Below are positions 1 to 7,719 of a stretch of 20,337 bases of DNA, piece after piece. Made by a program: the position numbers and the translations under genes. The number at the start of each line of letters is the position of its first letter. The stretch's first letter is position 1. The notes beneath the pieces were generated by a model that was given only the letters and a program-made list of their open reading frames with translations, ran no database searches and was not told the origin of the DNA. This DNA is from a virus: IMG/VR virus record IMGVR_UViG_3300021959_000532, positions 1 to 20,337 of that record; one strand, 5' to 3'.

Positions 1-243
1 AAATCAGAAACATTAGCTAAGAAAATGTACGAGTTGTGTTGTCAAGAGATTTCTAAAAGAGGCAAAAATGTGTTCGCTTTATACTCTGCATTTACTAACT
101 ATGCATCTTATGCAGATGAGAGAAATGGTTTTTCATTACGTAATACAGGCAAGGATACTGTTGCACAATCCATGTGGGCAAGAGAACAAAAAGTAGCACA
201 ATGGATAGCATCACCTCAGTTCAAATCATTGATGGCAGCTTAA
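1..243 (+). CDS. DUF932-like phage protein, C-terminal fragment
   Basis: This is the 3' end of a gene that enters from the left; the frame is open from base 1, so 80 residues are visible. The fragment has the look of the C-terminus of DUF932 (phage/plasmid-like) proteins: an asparagine-valine-leading helix with a 'xLYSAFTxYAS' core, followed by 'DER', then a region ending in short aliphatic and aromatic helices (MWAREQKVAQWI). Members are common in phages and plasmids and have no firmly established biochemical role. Its TAA stop is followed by one base and then the ATG of the integrase, so the two are probably co-transcribed. The first ATG at base 25 is unlikely to be the true start because the family is several hundred residues long. 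The family call rests on pattern memory from a short fragment. Confidence 0.5.
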   Translation, partial: KSETLAKKMYELCCQEISKRGKNVFALYSAFTNYASYADERNGFSLRNTGKDTVAQSMWAREQKVAQWIASPQFKSLMAA

Positions 244-244
244 A

Positions 245-1180
245 ATGAAAGTGAAAACTTTGATACAGGACTACTATTTATCCTTTGAATACAACAACTT
301 ACGTGAAGAAACTAAAGCACAATATAAATACTTTTTAGATGTGTTTGCTAATACTTCCGTAGATAAAAATAAAAAGCTAGGTGGTGTAATGCTACCTAGT
401 TTGACCACGAAGATGGCTAAGTTGGCATATAATTCTTGGTGTGAGAGAGGAGTATCAATGGCTAATCACGTTATGTCTGTAGCTAGAGTTCTTCTAAATT
501 ATGGCATAAATATGGAGCACTGTACTCAGAATCCGTTCAGTAATATCAAGAAAAGATTATCAACTAGTCGTAAAGTTGTGTGGTCTAAGAAAGATGTTAT
601 CAGGTTTCTTGATACCTGTTACTCAGACTTTAATACAAGAAGTATTGGTCTGATTGCACACATGGCATACGAATGGTGTCAAAGAATTGGCGATATGAGA
701 TTACTTGAGTGGTCTAACATAGATTTTGAGGAGAAAAAAATGTATTTGTTACAATCAAAACGTAGAGCAGAAGTATTTTTACCTATATCAGATGAACTAT
801 ACGAGATGTTACGTCAGCAGAATGATGATTACGGGTTTCAAAAGTATGTAGCACCTCGCCCAAGAGCCTACAGAGGGTCTTACAAGCCTTATTCACTTAC
901 TAAGCTACCCTTACTAGCTAGAAAGGTTATGGACTCTGTAGGGCTATCTAAGGAGCTTAGATTGAGTGACTTACGTAGAACAGGTACAGTAGAAATGGTA
1001 GATGCAGGTGTATCTATGGGTAATATTATGTCAGTAACAGGACATGCTAACCCACAATCCGTTAAACCTTACATGAAAAATACGTTTGCTAGTGCTAATT
1101 TGGCATTAAATAAACGCAGGGGGTTGACAGAAAAAAATATCCATGGTACAAGCATTGTATATGCCGACAAGGAAGGGTAA
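245..1180 (+). CDS. int: Tyrosine recombinase / phage integrase
   Basis: A 311-residue protein of normal size for a phage integrase. Tyrosine recombinases cut and rejoin DNA at attachment sites through a 3'-phosphotyrosine. The N-terminal ~105 residues form a SAM-like core-binding domain; the catalytic domain follows. Visible catalytic residues are R147 (in CQRIGDMRLLEW), K172 in the beta-hairpin, R244 (in LSDLRRT), H267 (in VTGHANP) and the nucleophile Y276 (VKPYM). The first histidine of the usual HxxR box is a serine (S241). All other core residues are present, so the enzyme is probably active. The start ATG lies one base after the upstream TAA with no clear ribosome binding site, suggesting translational coupling. 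No tRNA gene or obvious attP core is visible nearby. It implies a temperate lifestyle or ancestry, although no repressor is seen in the window. Confidence 0.93.
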   Translation: MKVKTLIQDYYLSFEYNNLREETKAQYKYFLDVFANTSVDKNKKLGGVMLPSLTTKMAKLAYNSWCERGVSMANHVMSVARVLLNYGINMEHCTQNPFSNIKKRLSTSRKVVWSKKDVIRFLDTCYSDFNTRSIGLIAHMAYEWCQRIGDMRLLEWSNIDFEEKKMYLLQSKRRAEVFLPISDELYEMLRQQNDDYGFQKYVAPRPRAYRGSYKPYSLTKLPLLARKVMDSVGLSKELRLSDLRRTGTVEMVDAGVSMGNIMSVTGHANPQSVKPYMKNTFASANLALNKRRGLTEKNIHGTSIVYADKEG

Positions 1181-1189
1181 TATAATAAT

Positions 1190-1978
1190 ATGATTAATAT
1201 ATATACATATGTAAAACAATTAGATGTAGGGAATGGAGAGACTAAAAGATTAAATTGTCCTCTATGTAATTCTTATAAAACATTTTCTGTCACAAATAAT
1301 ATGGGTTCTCTTCTTTGGAATTGTTACAAAGCTAGTTGTAGTACAAAGGGCAGTTCTCGTGTTCATTTAAGTGCAGATGAGATACGTTCAATACAAAAGA
1401 AAGAAGAAAGGGTAAAAGAAGATACATTCACTATGCCTGATTTCATTGTGCCTCACAGATACAGAAAAGAAGTTATGAATTTTTGTGAGCTATGGGAGTT
1501 GGATATAGATGAAGTTGAAATGTACTATGATGTTAAAGAAAGCAGAATAGTATTTCCCATCAAAAAAGATGGAGTAATTGTTGATGCTACAGGTAGGTCA
1601 ATCTATAATAAATTACCTAAGTGGAAAAGATATGGTAATTCAGACTTGCCTTTTACTCATGGTAGTGGTAGTATCGCAATCGTAGTAGAGGATTGTGTTA
1701 GTGCAGTCTCTGTTGGTAATGATGTATATGTTGGGTTAGCTGTGTTAGGTACGTCATTATTAGATTCCCATAAGAGATTTCTATCACAGTTCTCTACTGC
1801 CGTAATAGCCTTAGACCCTGATGCATTGCCAAAAACACTAGCCTTTGCAAAAGAGTTACGAGGATATGTCAAGGACATTAAGATACTTAGATTGACAGAT
1901 GATTTAAAATATCGTAAGCCTAATGACATGCAAAACTTAATGAGTTTAACCCAAAAGGAGACACAGGAATGGAATTAG
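1190..1978 (+). CDS. DNA primase, zinc-finger plus TOPRIM (T7 gp4 N-half type)
   Basis: A 262-residue protein resembling the primase half of T7 gp4. It would synthesise RNA primers at the replication fork. An N-terminal zinc ribbon is formed by C23, C26, C45 and C50 (CPLC, then CYKASC). A TOPRIM domain follows, with the acidic pair E167-D168 (VVEDCVSAVSV) and the second acidic motif D209-P-D211 (ALDPDA). The C-terminal 'KPNDM' stretch is typical of phage primases. Unlike T7, the helicase is a separate gene: it starts at 1969, overlapping this gene's last 10 bases. The ATG at 1190 has a purine-rich AAGGAAGGG about 12 bases upstream, inside the end of the integrase region. The zinc and TOPRIM motifs make the call strong. 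Confidence 0.9.
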   Translation: MINIYTYVKQLDVGNGETKRLNCPLCNSYKTFSVTNNMGSLLWNCYKASCSTKGSSRVHLSADEIRSIQKKEERVKEDTFTMPDFIVPHRYRKEVMNFCELWELDIDEVEMYYDVKESRIVFPIKKDGVIVDATGRSIYNKLPKWKRYGNSDLPFTHGSGSIAIVVEDCVSAVSVGNDVYVGLAVLGTSLLDSHKRFLSQFSTAVIALDPDALPKTLAFAKELRGYVKDIKILRLTDDLKYRKPNDMQNLMSLTQKETQEWN

Positions 1979-3192
1979 CATTAGTAAGAAGTCTTATGGA
2001 TAAGTCTTTCTATGATGACCATAGAGGGGCAAGATGTCCTGACAGATTGTTTAGTAAAGATACTAGAAAAATAAAACAAGCTATTGATACTGCAATGAGT
2101 AGGTATGAACGTAATGTCACACCTGATGAAATAGAAGCTTTGTTTATGTCAAGTAATCCAACGATGACTACAGCACAGAAGCAAGCTTACAGTTCTTTGT
2201 TCAGAAAAATTAAGAACGAGCAACCTATGGGTGCAGATGTAGCACAAGAAGTATTGTCAAAGTTATTTCAACAAGTTGTTGGCGAAGATATTGCTAACAT
2301 TGGATTTGATTATGTGAATGGTTCTCATTCAAGCTTAGAACCTATACGTAATATACTTGAAATGTATGGAGATGATTTTACACCTAACCTTAACGTGGAG
2401 TGGGATGATATGGATATTGATACACTATTAGCAAAAAATGATTTAGAAGCTAGATGGACATTTAACGTGCCATCTTTAACAAGACAAGTTGAGGGCATTA
2501 ATGCAGGACACTTAATTGAAGTAGGAGCAAGACCTAACACAGGTAAAACTTCTTTTCATGCAAGTTTGTTAGCAGGTCCTAATGGTTTAGCAAGACAAGG
2601 TGCTAGTTGCATTATCTTGTGTAATGAAGAAGGTAGTCACAGGGTTGGTGCAAGATACTTAACAGCATCAACAGGTATGACAATGAGAGAGATAAAAGCA
2701 AACCCTACAAAGGCTCGTGACTTGTATGAACCTATTAAGAAAAACATTAAGATAAAAGATGCGACAGGCAGAGACATGTCATGGGTTGAAAGTGTATGTA
2801 AATCTTATAAGCCTGACATTGTTATACTTGATATGGGCGATAAGTTTGCACGTACCGCAGGTTTCGCTAGAGCAGATGAAGCCTTAAAAGCTAATGCTAT
2901 ACATGCTCGTATGATTGCTAAAGAGCATCAATGTGCAGTCTTTTATATGTCACAACTATCTGCTGATGCAGAGGGTAAGGTGCTACTGAATCAAAGTATG
3001 ATGGAAGGTTCACGTACAGGTAAAGCTGCTGAAGCTGACTTAATGATTTTGATAGCTAAGAATCCACCAAGACAAGATTCTGAAGAAGAAGATTTACAAA
3101 GACATTTGAATGTGGTAAAAAATAAACTTACAGGATGGCATGGTGTCGTTCATTGTAATTTAAATTACCAAGTAGGAAGGTATGAAGTGTGA
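1969..3192 (+). CDS. Replicative DNA helicase, DnaB/T7 gp4 type
   Basis: A 407-residue RecA-fold hexameric helicase that would unwind the duplex ahead of the polymerase. The N-terminal ~160 residues are a helical region of no clear family. The ATPase core has Walker A at 186-195 (GARPNTGKTS, K193), a likely catalytic glutamate E220 (LCNEE), Walker B ending at D288 (DIVILD), a sensor-type motif 'YMSQLS' near 326-331, and a basic 'NVVKNKLTG' segment near 381 that matches the arginine-finger/KNR region of T7-type helicases. The start is supported by AAAGGAG about 8 bases upstream inside the primase gene. The 10-base overlap suggests coupled translation at matched levels of primase and helicase. 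The 3' end overlaps the next gene's GTG start in a GTGA tetranucleotide. Confidence 0.92.
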   Translation: MELALVRSLMDKSFYDDHRGARCPDRLFSKDTRKIKQAIDTAMSRYERNVTPDEIEALFMSSNPTMTTAQKQAYSSLFRKIKNEQPMGADVAQEVLSKLFQQVVGEDIANIGFDYVNGSHSSLEPIRNILEMYGDDFTPNLNVEWDDMDIDTLLAKNDLEARWTFNVPSLTRQVEGINAGHLIEVGARPNTGKTSFHASLLAGPNGLARQGASCIILCNEEGSHRVGARYLTASTGMTMREIKANPTKARDLYEPIKKNIKIKDATGRDMSWVESVCKSYKPDIVILDMGDKFARTAGFARADEALKANAIHARMIAKEHQCAVFYMSQLSADAEGKVLLNQSMMEGSRTGKAAEADLMILIAKNPPRQDSEEEDLQRHLNVVKNKLTGWHGVVHCNLNYQVGRYEV

Positions 3193-3671
3193 CTTATATA
3201 CCAATTTATAAGAGGAAAATAAAATATCTTAACAAAAAAGATGCTGAGAGATTAAATCTTCCTCTTAAAACAAATGATATAAGAGATGATGGATATGTCT
3301 TCCAGTATTATTACACAAGGGGTGATGCTATATACGAAATGTGGCACTCTCCACAAACTATGAAAAATACATCTATTCGCAAAAGTAAAGATAAAAGAGA
3401 ACATAGTAAAAAAACTAGAAATTTTATTAAAAGGGTAAAACTATATCTTGGTTGTAATATTTGTGGGTATAAAAAATGTAGTGATGCTTTACATTTTGAC
3501 CACATTGATGTAAATAATAAATTTAGAGAAATCAGCAAGATGGGTGTGTATAGTTTTAAAAGTATAAAAGAAGAAATGAGAAAGTGTAGAGTGTTATGTG
3601 CTAATTGTCATGCCGAGCATACACAAGTTCAAAGAGAAGAAGGATTATTTAATAATGAAATTAACAATTGA
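3189..3671 (+). CDS. HNH endonuclease (free-standing, homing-type)
   Basis: A 160-residue protein with a C-terminal HNH nuclease domain. Zinc-binding pairs are C89/C92 (CNIC) and C137/C140 (CANC). The active-site residues are D104-H105 in 'HFDHID' and N139/H141 in 'NCHAEHT'. The N-terminal ~75 residues are basic and probably bind DNA, but I recognise no named domain. HNH enzymes make nicks or double-strand breaks. Free-standing copies between phage replication genes are usually selfish homing endonucleases, and this one sits exactly between helicase and DNA polymerase. It starts with GTG, sharing the GTGA with the helicase stop, and its last 17 bases overlap the polymerase start. There is no in-frame ATG before the mid-protein methionines, so the GTG start is favoured. 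Confidence 0.85.
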   Translation: MTYIPIYKRKIKYLNKKDAERLNLPLKTNDIRDDGYVFQYYYTRGDAIYEMWHSPQTMKNTSIRKSKDKREHSKKTRNFIKRVKLYLGCNICGYKKCSDALHFDHIDVNNKFREISKMGVYSFKSIKEEMRKCRVLCANCHAEHTQVQREEGLFNNEINN

Positions 3672-5667
3672 TGTAGAAAATACTGTTACTCATCGTGATG
3701 GTAAAATGCATCTTGACCCATTTGAATCTACAAACAAACTTGTCATGGTTGGTTGCTTAACAGATACAGGTAAAGAGTATTTGTTTCGTGATAACTTTGA
3801 TGGTGTACAAGAGTTGTTAGATGAAGCCACAATTCTTATAGGTCATAATATTGTTCACGACCTTATGTGGTTGTGGGAGTGTGGCTTTAAATACGAAGGT
3901 TCAGTATTTGATACAATGTTAGGCGAATATGTCTTGCAACGTGGTCAGAAACAACCATTGTCTTTAGAAGCATGTGCTGAGAGATATGAACTAGAAACTC
4001 AGAAACAAGATACTCTGAAAGAGTATTTCAAAAAGGGTGTAGGTGTTGACGAGATACCACATGAAGAGTTATCAAGTTATTTGTCTGCAGACTTACATGC
4101 GACACAACAACTATCTGACAGGATATATAGAAAACTAAATACTGTTGAGTATGCATCTTTGATGGATACAGTTATCTTAACAAACAAAGTTGCAGTTACT
4201 TTGGGTAGAATATATCAGAGAGGATTCAAGGTTGATGTTTCTAAGCTTGATGAAGTTAGAGTTGAGTTTGAAAAAGAAAAGCAACAGATTGAGGGAAGGC
4301 TAAATGAACAGGTAAAGTATCTAATGGGTGATACACCTATTAATTTAAATAGTCCTGAACAGATGTCTTGGGTTATCTATAGTAGAAAACCTATAGACAA
4401 AGCAATGTGGGCAAACAACTTCACACCATATATGGATGTGCAAGAGTATAAAGACAAAGTAAAAGAGTACTCTGATACATTGTACAAAACACAGGCAGTA
4501 AAATGTTATGAGTGCAAGGGAGAAGGTTACATAAGAAAGGTAAAGAAAGATGGTAGTTTATACTCTAAGCCAAACAGGTGTAATAATTGTAATACTTATG
4601 GCTACTTATTTAATGCTACGAAACATGTAGCAGGGCTAAAGTTCTCAGCACCCAATGCTAAGTGGATTAGTGCTAATGGTTTTACAACTAATAAAGCATA
4701 TTTAGATATATTACGTAATGTAGCTAAGAAGAATAATTTAACTGATGCTGTAAACTTTCTAACTGACTTACAAAGATTGTCTGCATTGGATACTTATTTA
4801 TCATCTTTTGTTGAAGGCATCAGTACACATGTGAAATCAGATGGCAGGTTGCACGTTAGATTGCTTCAGCACAGAACTTCAACAGGTAGGTTTAGTGGTG
4901 CTGACCCTAACATGCAAAACATGCCTAGAGGTGGTACATTTCCTGTGAAGAAAGTATTTGTATCACGTTGGGAAGGTGGAAAGATATTGGAAGCTGACTT
5001 TGCACAGTTAGAGTTCAGAACAGCTGCCTACTTATCACAAGACAAAATAGCAATGAAGGAGATTAACGATGGTTTTGACGTACATTCATACACTGCTTCT
5101 GTCATTACGGAATCAGGTCAGAAGACTTCTAGGCAAGAAGCCAAAGCCCATACCTTTGCCCCTCTATATGGAGCAACAGGATTTGGGAGAACGAATGCTG
5201 AAGCAAAATATTATGAACAGTTCACACAAAAATACAAGGGAGTTGCATCATGGCATTCCCGATTGGCTAAAGAAGCTTTAGAAACACGTATGATAACAAC
5301 CCCATCAGGTAGGCAGTTTTTATTTCCTGATGTTGAGAGAAGAATGAATGGAACTGTTTCACATTTTACACAAATAAAAAATTACCCTGTACAAAGCTTT
5401 GCGACTGCAGATGTAGTGCCATTAGTTTTAATAGAAATAGATAAAGCACTTGACAGGTATAATTCTTGTGTGGTAAATACTGTACATGACTCTATAGTAA
5501 TAGATATTCATCCACATGAGACAGAAGACGTATTGAATATCATTCGCAATATGAATAGGACATTGAATAACTTGATAAATATAACATTTAAAATTGATTT
5601 CAACGTACCTCTTTTATTAGAAGCGAAGATAGGAGATAATTGGCTTGACACAAAAGACGTGTCGTGA
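3655..5667 (+). CDS. polA: Family A DNA polymerase with 3'-5' exonuclease and a zinc-ribbon insertion
   Basis: A 670-residue replicative polymerase of the Pol I/T7 gp5 family. The proofreading exonuclease is intact: Exo I D6/E8 (IDVEN), Exo II with D69 (GHNIVHDL), Exo III Y142/D146 (YLSAD). The polymerase core has 'RTSTGRFSGADPNMQNMP' (408-424), motif A D448 (ADFAQLEFR), motif B R493-K497-F501-Y505, and motif C H611-D612. Motif C reads HDS, where Pol I and T7 have HDE. The residue equivalent to E. coli Pol I position 762 is Phe (F501). Between the exonuclease and polymerase cores, residues 284-312 carry CxxC...CxxC (CYECKGEGY, then CNNC), a DnaJ-like zinc ribbon in the thumb region. I chose ATG 3655, not the upstream in-frame GTG at 3598, because AGAAGAAGGA precedes it and Exo I follows at once. 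Confidence 0.95.
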   Translation: MKLTIDVENTVTHRDGKMHLDPFESTNKLVMVGCLTDTGKEYLFRDNFDGVQELLDEATILIGHNIVHDLMWLWECGFKYEGSVFDTMLGEYVLQRGQKQPLSLEACAERYELETQKQDTLKEYFKKGVGVDEIPHEELSSYLSADLHATQQLSDRIYRKLNTVEYASLMDTVILTNKVAVTLGRIYQRGFKVDVSKLDEVRVEFEKEKQQIEGRLNEQVKYLMGDTPINLNSPEQMSWVIYSRKPIDKAMWANNFTPYMDVQEYKDKVKEYSDTLYKTQAVKCYECKGEGYIRKVKKDGSLYSKPNRCNNCNTYGYLFNATKHVAGLKFSAPNAKWISANGFTTNKAYLDILRNVAKKNNLTDAVNFLTDLQRLSALDTYLSSFVEGISTHVKSDGRLHVRLLQHRTSTGRFSGADPNMQNMPRGGTFPVKKVFVSRWEGGKILEADFAQLEFRTAAYLSQDKIAMKEINDGFDVHSYTASVITESGQKTSRQEAKAHTFAPLYGATGFGRTNAEAKYYEQFTQKYKGVASWHSRLAKEALETRMITTPSGRQFLFPDVERRMNGTVSHFTQIKNYPVQSFATADVVPLVLIEIDKALDRYNSCVVNTVHDSIVIDIHPHETEDVLNIIRNMNRTLNNLINITFKIDFNVPLLLEAKIGDNWLDTKDVS

Positions 5668-5686
5668 TATAACTAGGATTCTTTTG

Positions 5687-5693
5687 AAAGGAG
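5687..5693 (+). promoter_or_regulatory. Ribosome binding site deciding the 5705 start
   Basis: AAAGGAG, 11 bases before the ATG at 5705. It lies inside the longer open frame that could begin near 5645 and so supports the shorter protein. Confidence 0.6.
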
Positions 5694-5704
5694 AAAATAT
5701 ACAA

Positions 5705-6640
5705 ATGAATGAAATAACAACTATTAATACAGATAATTACGCAACTATGGCGAAAGCTATGGGTTTGCCTACTGCATCTGTTGACAAGAAGACCAATGTA
5801 CTAAATAGGTTTAGACTTTGGCATCAAGCTACTATGGGCACAGATACAAACAGTCAAGGTAAAAAGATAATTACTGAAGTTGTTGAGGGTGGTTCATATA
5901 GGCTAGAAGAAGTAGGGAGTCCTTCAACTTTTTACTTTTCCAAGAAGGTTAAATTCAGACCCTTTATGCAAAGATTCATGTATAAAAAATATGTTGCCTA
6001 CAAGAACCCTAAAGAGGGAGAAAAGAAAGGCTATTATATAAACTCTGTTTTATCTGACAATCTAAATATAGATTTAAAAGATGATGCAGGAACATTTAAC
6101 TGTGGTAAACCTGCAGGGTTCGTAGAAGATTTTCAGTCTTTGCCTGACTCTGTAAAGCAATCCATACGAGATGTAAAAAGATTTAGAGTTCTTTTTGGTA
6201 CAGTAACATTATTGCAACCTATAAAAGCTTCTGATGGAAATGAAGTAGAGAAAGAGTTAGCAAGCTTTCCTGTTATTTGGGAAGTTAGCAATAACACAGA
6301 CTACAAAGCTTTAGGTAATGTATTTAGTAAATTTGCCCAAATGGAAAGGCTACCCTTACAACATAATATAGATTTAGGCGAACCTGCTCCACATAAAGGT
6401 AATAATGGTAGTACATTCTATACTTCTAGTGTAGGTTTGGATTTAACAAATAAGTTAGATATATCCGAAAATGACCATAAGTTATTTGGAGATTTTATGG
6501 ATTGGATTAAGGTTCATAATGATACTATAAATACTAAATGGAGTGAAGCAGTAGACGAAAGACAAAATGAAATATCAGAAGATGATATGAAAACTGTTGA
6601 TAGCTTCATAGACGTGGATATGGAATCACAAAATGCCTAA
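5705..6640 (+). CDS. Conserved phage protein of unknown function, acidic C-terminus (possible ssDNA-binding protein)
   Basis: A 311-residue soluble protein with no motif I can assign firmly. It has a basic, aromatic-rich middle (residues near 75-105: many K, R, F and Y), a central 'FNCGKPAGF' segment, and a strongly acidic tail over the last ~25 residues. It lies directly after DNA polymerase and before the nuclease gene. In T7-like phages, a gene encoding an ssDNA-binding protein (gp2.5) belongs to this gene set, and such proteins have an aromatic/basic binding core and an acidic tail. That makes an SSB-like role possible, but it is only an inference; unlike T7 gp2.5 the tail does not end in phenylalanine. 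Start at 5705 is favoured by the AAAGGAG upstream. The gene ends 8 bases inside the start of the nuclease gene. Confidence 0.75.
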   Translation: MNEITTINTDNYATMAKAMGLPTASVDKKTNVLNRFRLWHQATMGTDTNSQGKKIITEVVEGGSYRLEEVGSPSTFYFSKKVKFRPFMQRFMYKKYVAYKNPKEGEKKGYYINSVLSDNLNIDLKDDAGTFNCGKPAGFVEDFQSLPDSVKQSIRDVKRFRVLFGTVTLLQPIKASDGNEVEKELASFPVIWEVSNNTDYKALGNVFSKFAQMERLPLQHNIDLGEPAPHKGNNGSTFYTSSVGLDLTNKLDISENDHKLFGDFMDWIKVHNDTINTKWSEAVDERQNEISEDDMKTVDSFIDVDMESQNA

Positions 6641-7514
6641 TCCTACTCACCCTGCAGAACTGTTAGTGCATCAGTATATGTCTGATGCATTAAATGGTAA
6701 AACAATAATGCCTGACTCTGTAATAGAACAGGTAGGCAAAGATGTAATGGATGCACTAAAAAAGCAGTTCGGCAGTGAGGATAGCCGTAAAGACTTTAGG
6801 TTACGTATGTCAAACTTAGGTAGACCTACTTGTCAATTGTGGTTTGAGAAAAATAAACCTGAGCTTGCTTCAGGTAAGCCTAACAACTTTATGATGAATA
6901 TGATGTTAGGTGATATTGTTGAAGCAGTATTTAAGGGTTTACTCAAAGCATCAGGAGTTAAATATGAAGAACCTGAAAATGTAGAATTAGAAGTTGATGA
7001 TATAAAAATAAATGGTACTTATGATTTAGTTGTTGATGGTGCAGTTGACGATATAAAGTCTGCTTCAAGTTGGTCTTACGATAATAAGTTTGAATCTTTT
7101 GAAACCTTGAGTGAAGGCGATGCCTTTGGTTACATAGCACAGCTAGTTGGATACGCAGAAGCATCTAAAAAAGAAGTAGGTGGTTGGTGGGTAGTCAACA
7201 AAGCTAATGGTAAGTTTAAGTATGTATCAGCTAAAAATGTAGACAAGCCAAAAGAGATGAACAAAATAAAAGCTACAGTTCAAAAAGTTAAAGAAAATAA
7301 CTTTGAACGATGCTTTGAACCTGTAGAGGAAACATTTAGGGGTAAAGCTACAGGCAATAAAGTCTTAGGAATTAATTGTAGTTTCTGTGACTATAAACAT
7401 TCTTGTTGGGAAAACTTACAAGAATTACCATCAGTAATGTCTAAGGCACAGTTCCCTAAAGTTGTGTCCTATGTTGAACTAAGAAAGGAGTACGTAAATG
7501 AGCAAGTCACTTGA
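6633..7514 (+). CDS. PD-(D/E)XK exonuclease with predicted 4Fe-4S cluster (Cas4/RecB-like)
   Basis: A 293-residue nuclease of the RecB/Cas4 group. The nuclease core shows E97 (LGDIVEAVF), D131 (GTYDLVVDG), D140-x-K142 (DDIKSAS) and the QxxxY motif Q170/Y174 (QLVGYAEAS). One cysteine before the core, C67 (GRPTCQLWFEK), and three after it, C249, C252 and C258 (CSFCDYKHSC), reproduce the C...CxxCx5C arrangement that holds a 4Fe-4S cluster in Cas4 and AddB. The likely role is exonucleolytic degradation of DNA, filling the place of T7 gp6 between polymerase and late genes: host DNA breakdown, primer removal or recombination. The start ATG overlaps the previous gene by 8 bases; the end overlaps the next gene by 17 bases. 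No CRISPR array or other Cas gene is present. Confidence 0.85.
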   Translation: MPNPTHPAELLVHQYMSDALNGKTIMPDSVIEQVGKDVMDALKKQFGSEDSRKDFRLRMSNLGRPTCQLWFEKNKPELASGKPNNFMMNMMLGDIVEAVFKGLLKASGVKYEEPENVELEVDDIKINGTYDLVVDGAVDDIKSASSWSYDNKFESFETLSEGDAFGYIAQLVGYAEASKKEVGGWWVVNKANGKFKYVSAKNVDKPKEMNKIKATVQKVKENNFERCFEPVEETFRGKATGNKVLGINCSFCDYKHSCWENLQELPSVMSKAQFPKVVSYVELRKEYVNEQVT

Positions 7515-7719
7515 CGAACTAAAAGCCAATATAGAAGAAATGGAAAAGCAACTAGCTGAAGCTAAAAAAGAATATCGTGAAATGCGTACAGCAGGTTTGC
7601 GAGATGCTATAGAAGCTAGGAAAGCAGCCGATGAAGCAGTAAAAGAAGAGCTAAAGAACTTAGGTTATTCTAATACTTATTCATATAGTAATCCATTTAT
7701 TTCTTGGCGAAACTTCTAG
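7498..7719 (+). CDS. Small coiled-coil protein, unknown function
   Basis: A 73-residue charged protein. Residues 4-55 are rich in E, K, A and L with regular heptad-like spacing and should form one long helix or coiled coil. The last ~17 residues are aromatic and polar (YSNTYSYSNPFISWRNF). AAGGAG at 7485-7490 lies 7 bases before the ATG, which supports both the gene and its start. It overlaps the Fe-S nuclease by 17 bases, and its stop codon abuts the GTG of the endonuclease I gene, so it is wedged between two nucleases. A partner or scaffold role is conceivable but nothing in the sequence proves it. Confidence 0.75.
   Translation: MSKSLDELKANIEEMEKQLAEAKKEYREMRTAGLRDAIEARKAADEAVKEELKNLGYSNTYSYSNPFISWRNF

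Noticed and set aside
1-244. Attachment site or tRNA gene next to the integrase
   Set aside because: The region is coding for the DUF932-like fragment, and I see no cloverleaf or core repeat; the att site, if any, lies outside.
3598-3654. Longer DNA polymerase start at GTG 3598
   Set aside because: It would add 19 unrelated residues from within the HNH gene; ATG 3655 has a ribosome binding site and is followed directly by the Exo I motif.
6633-7514. Cas4-like nuclease as part of a CRISPR system
   Set aside because: No repeats or other Cas genes are in the window; Cas4-like Fe-S nucleases occur alone in many phages.
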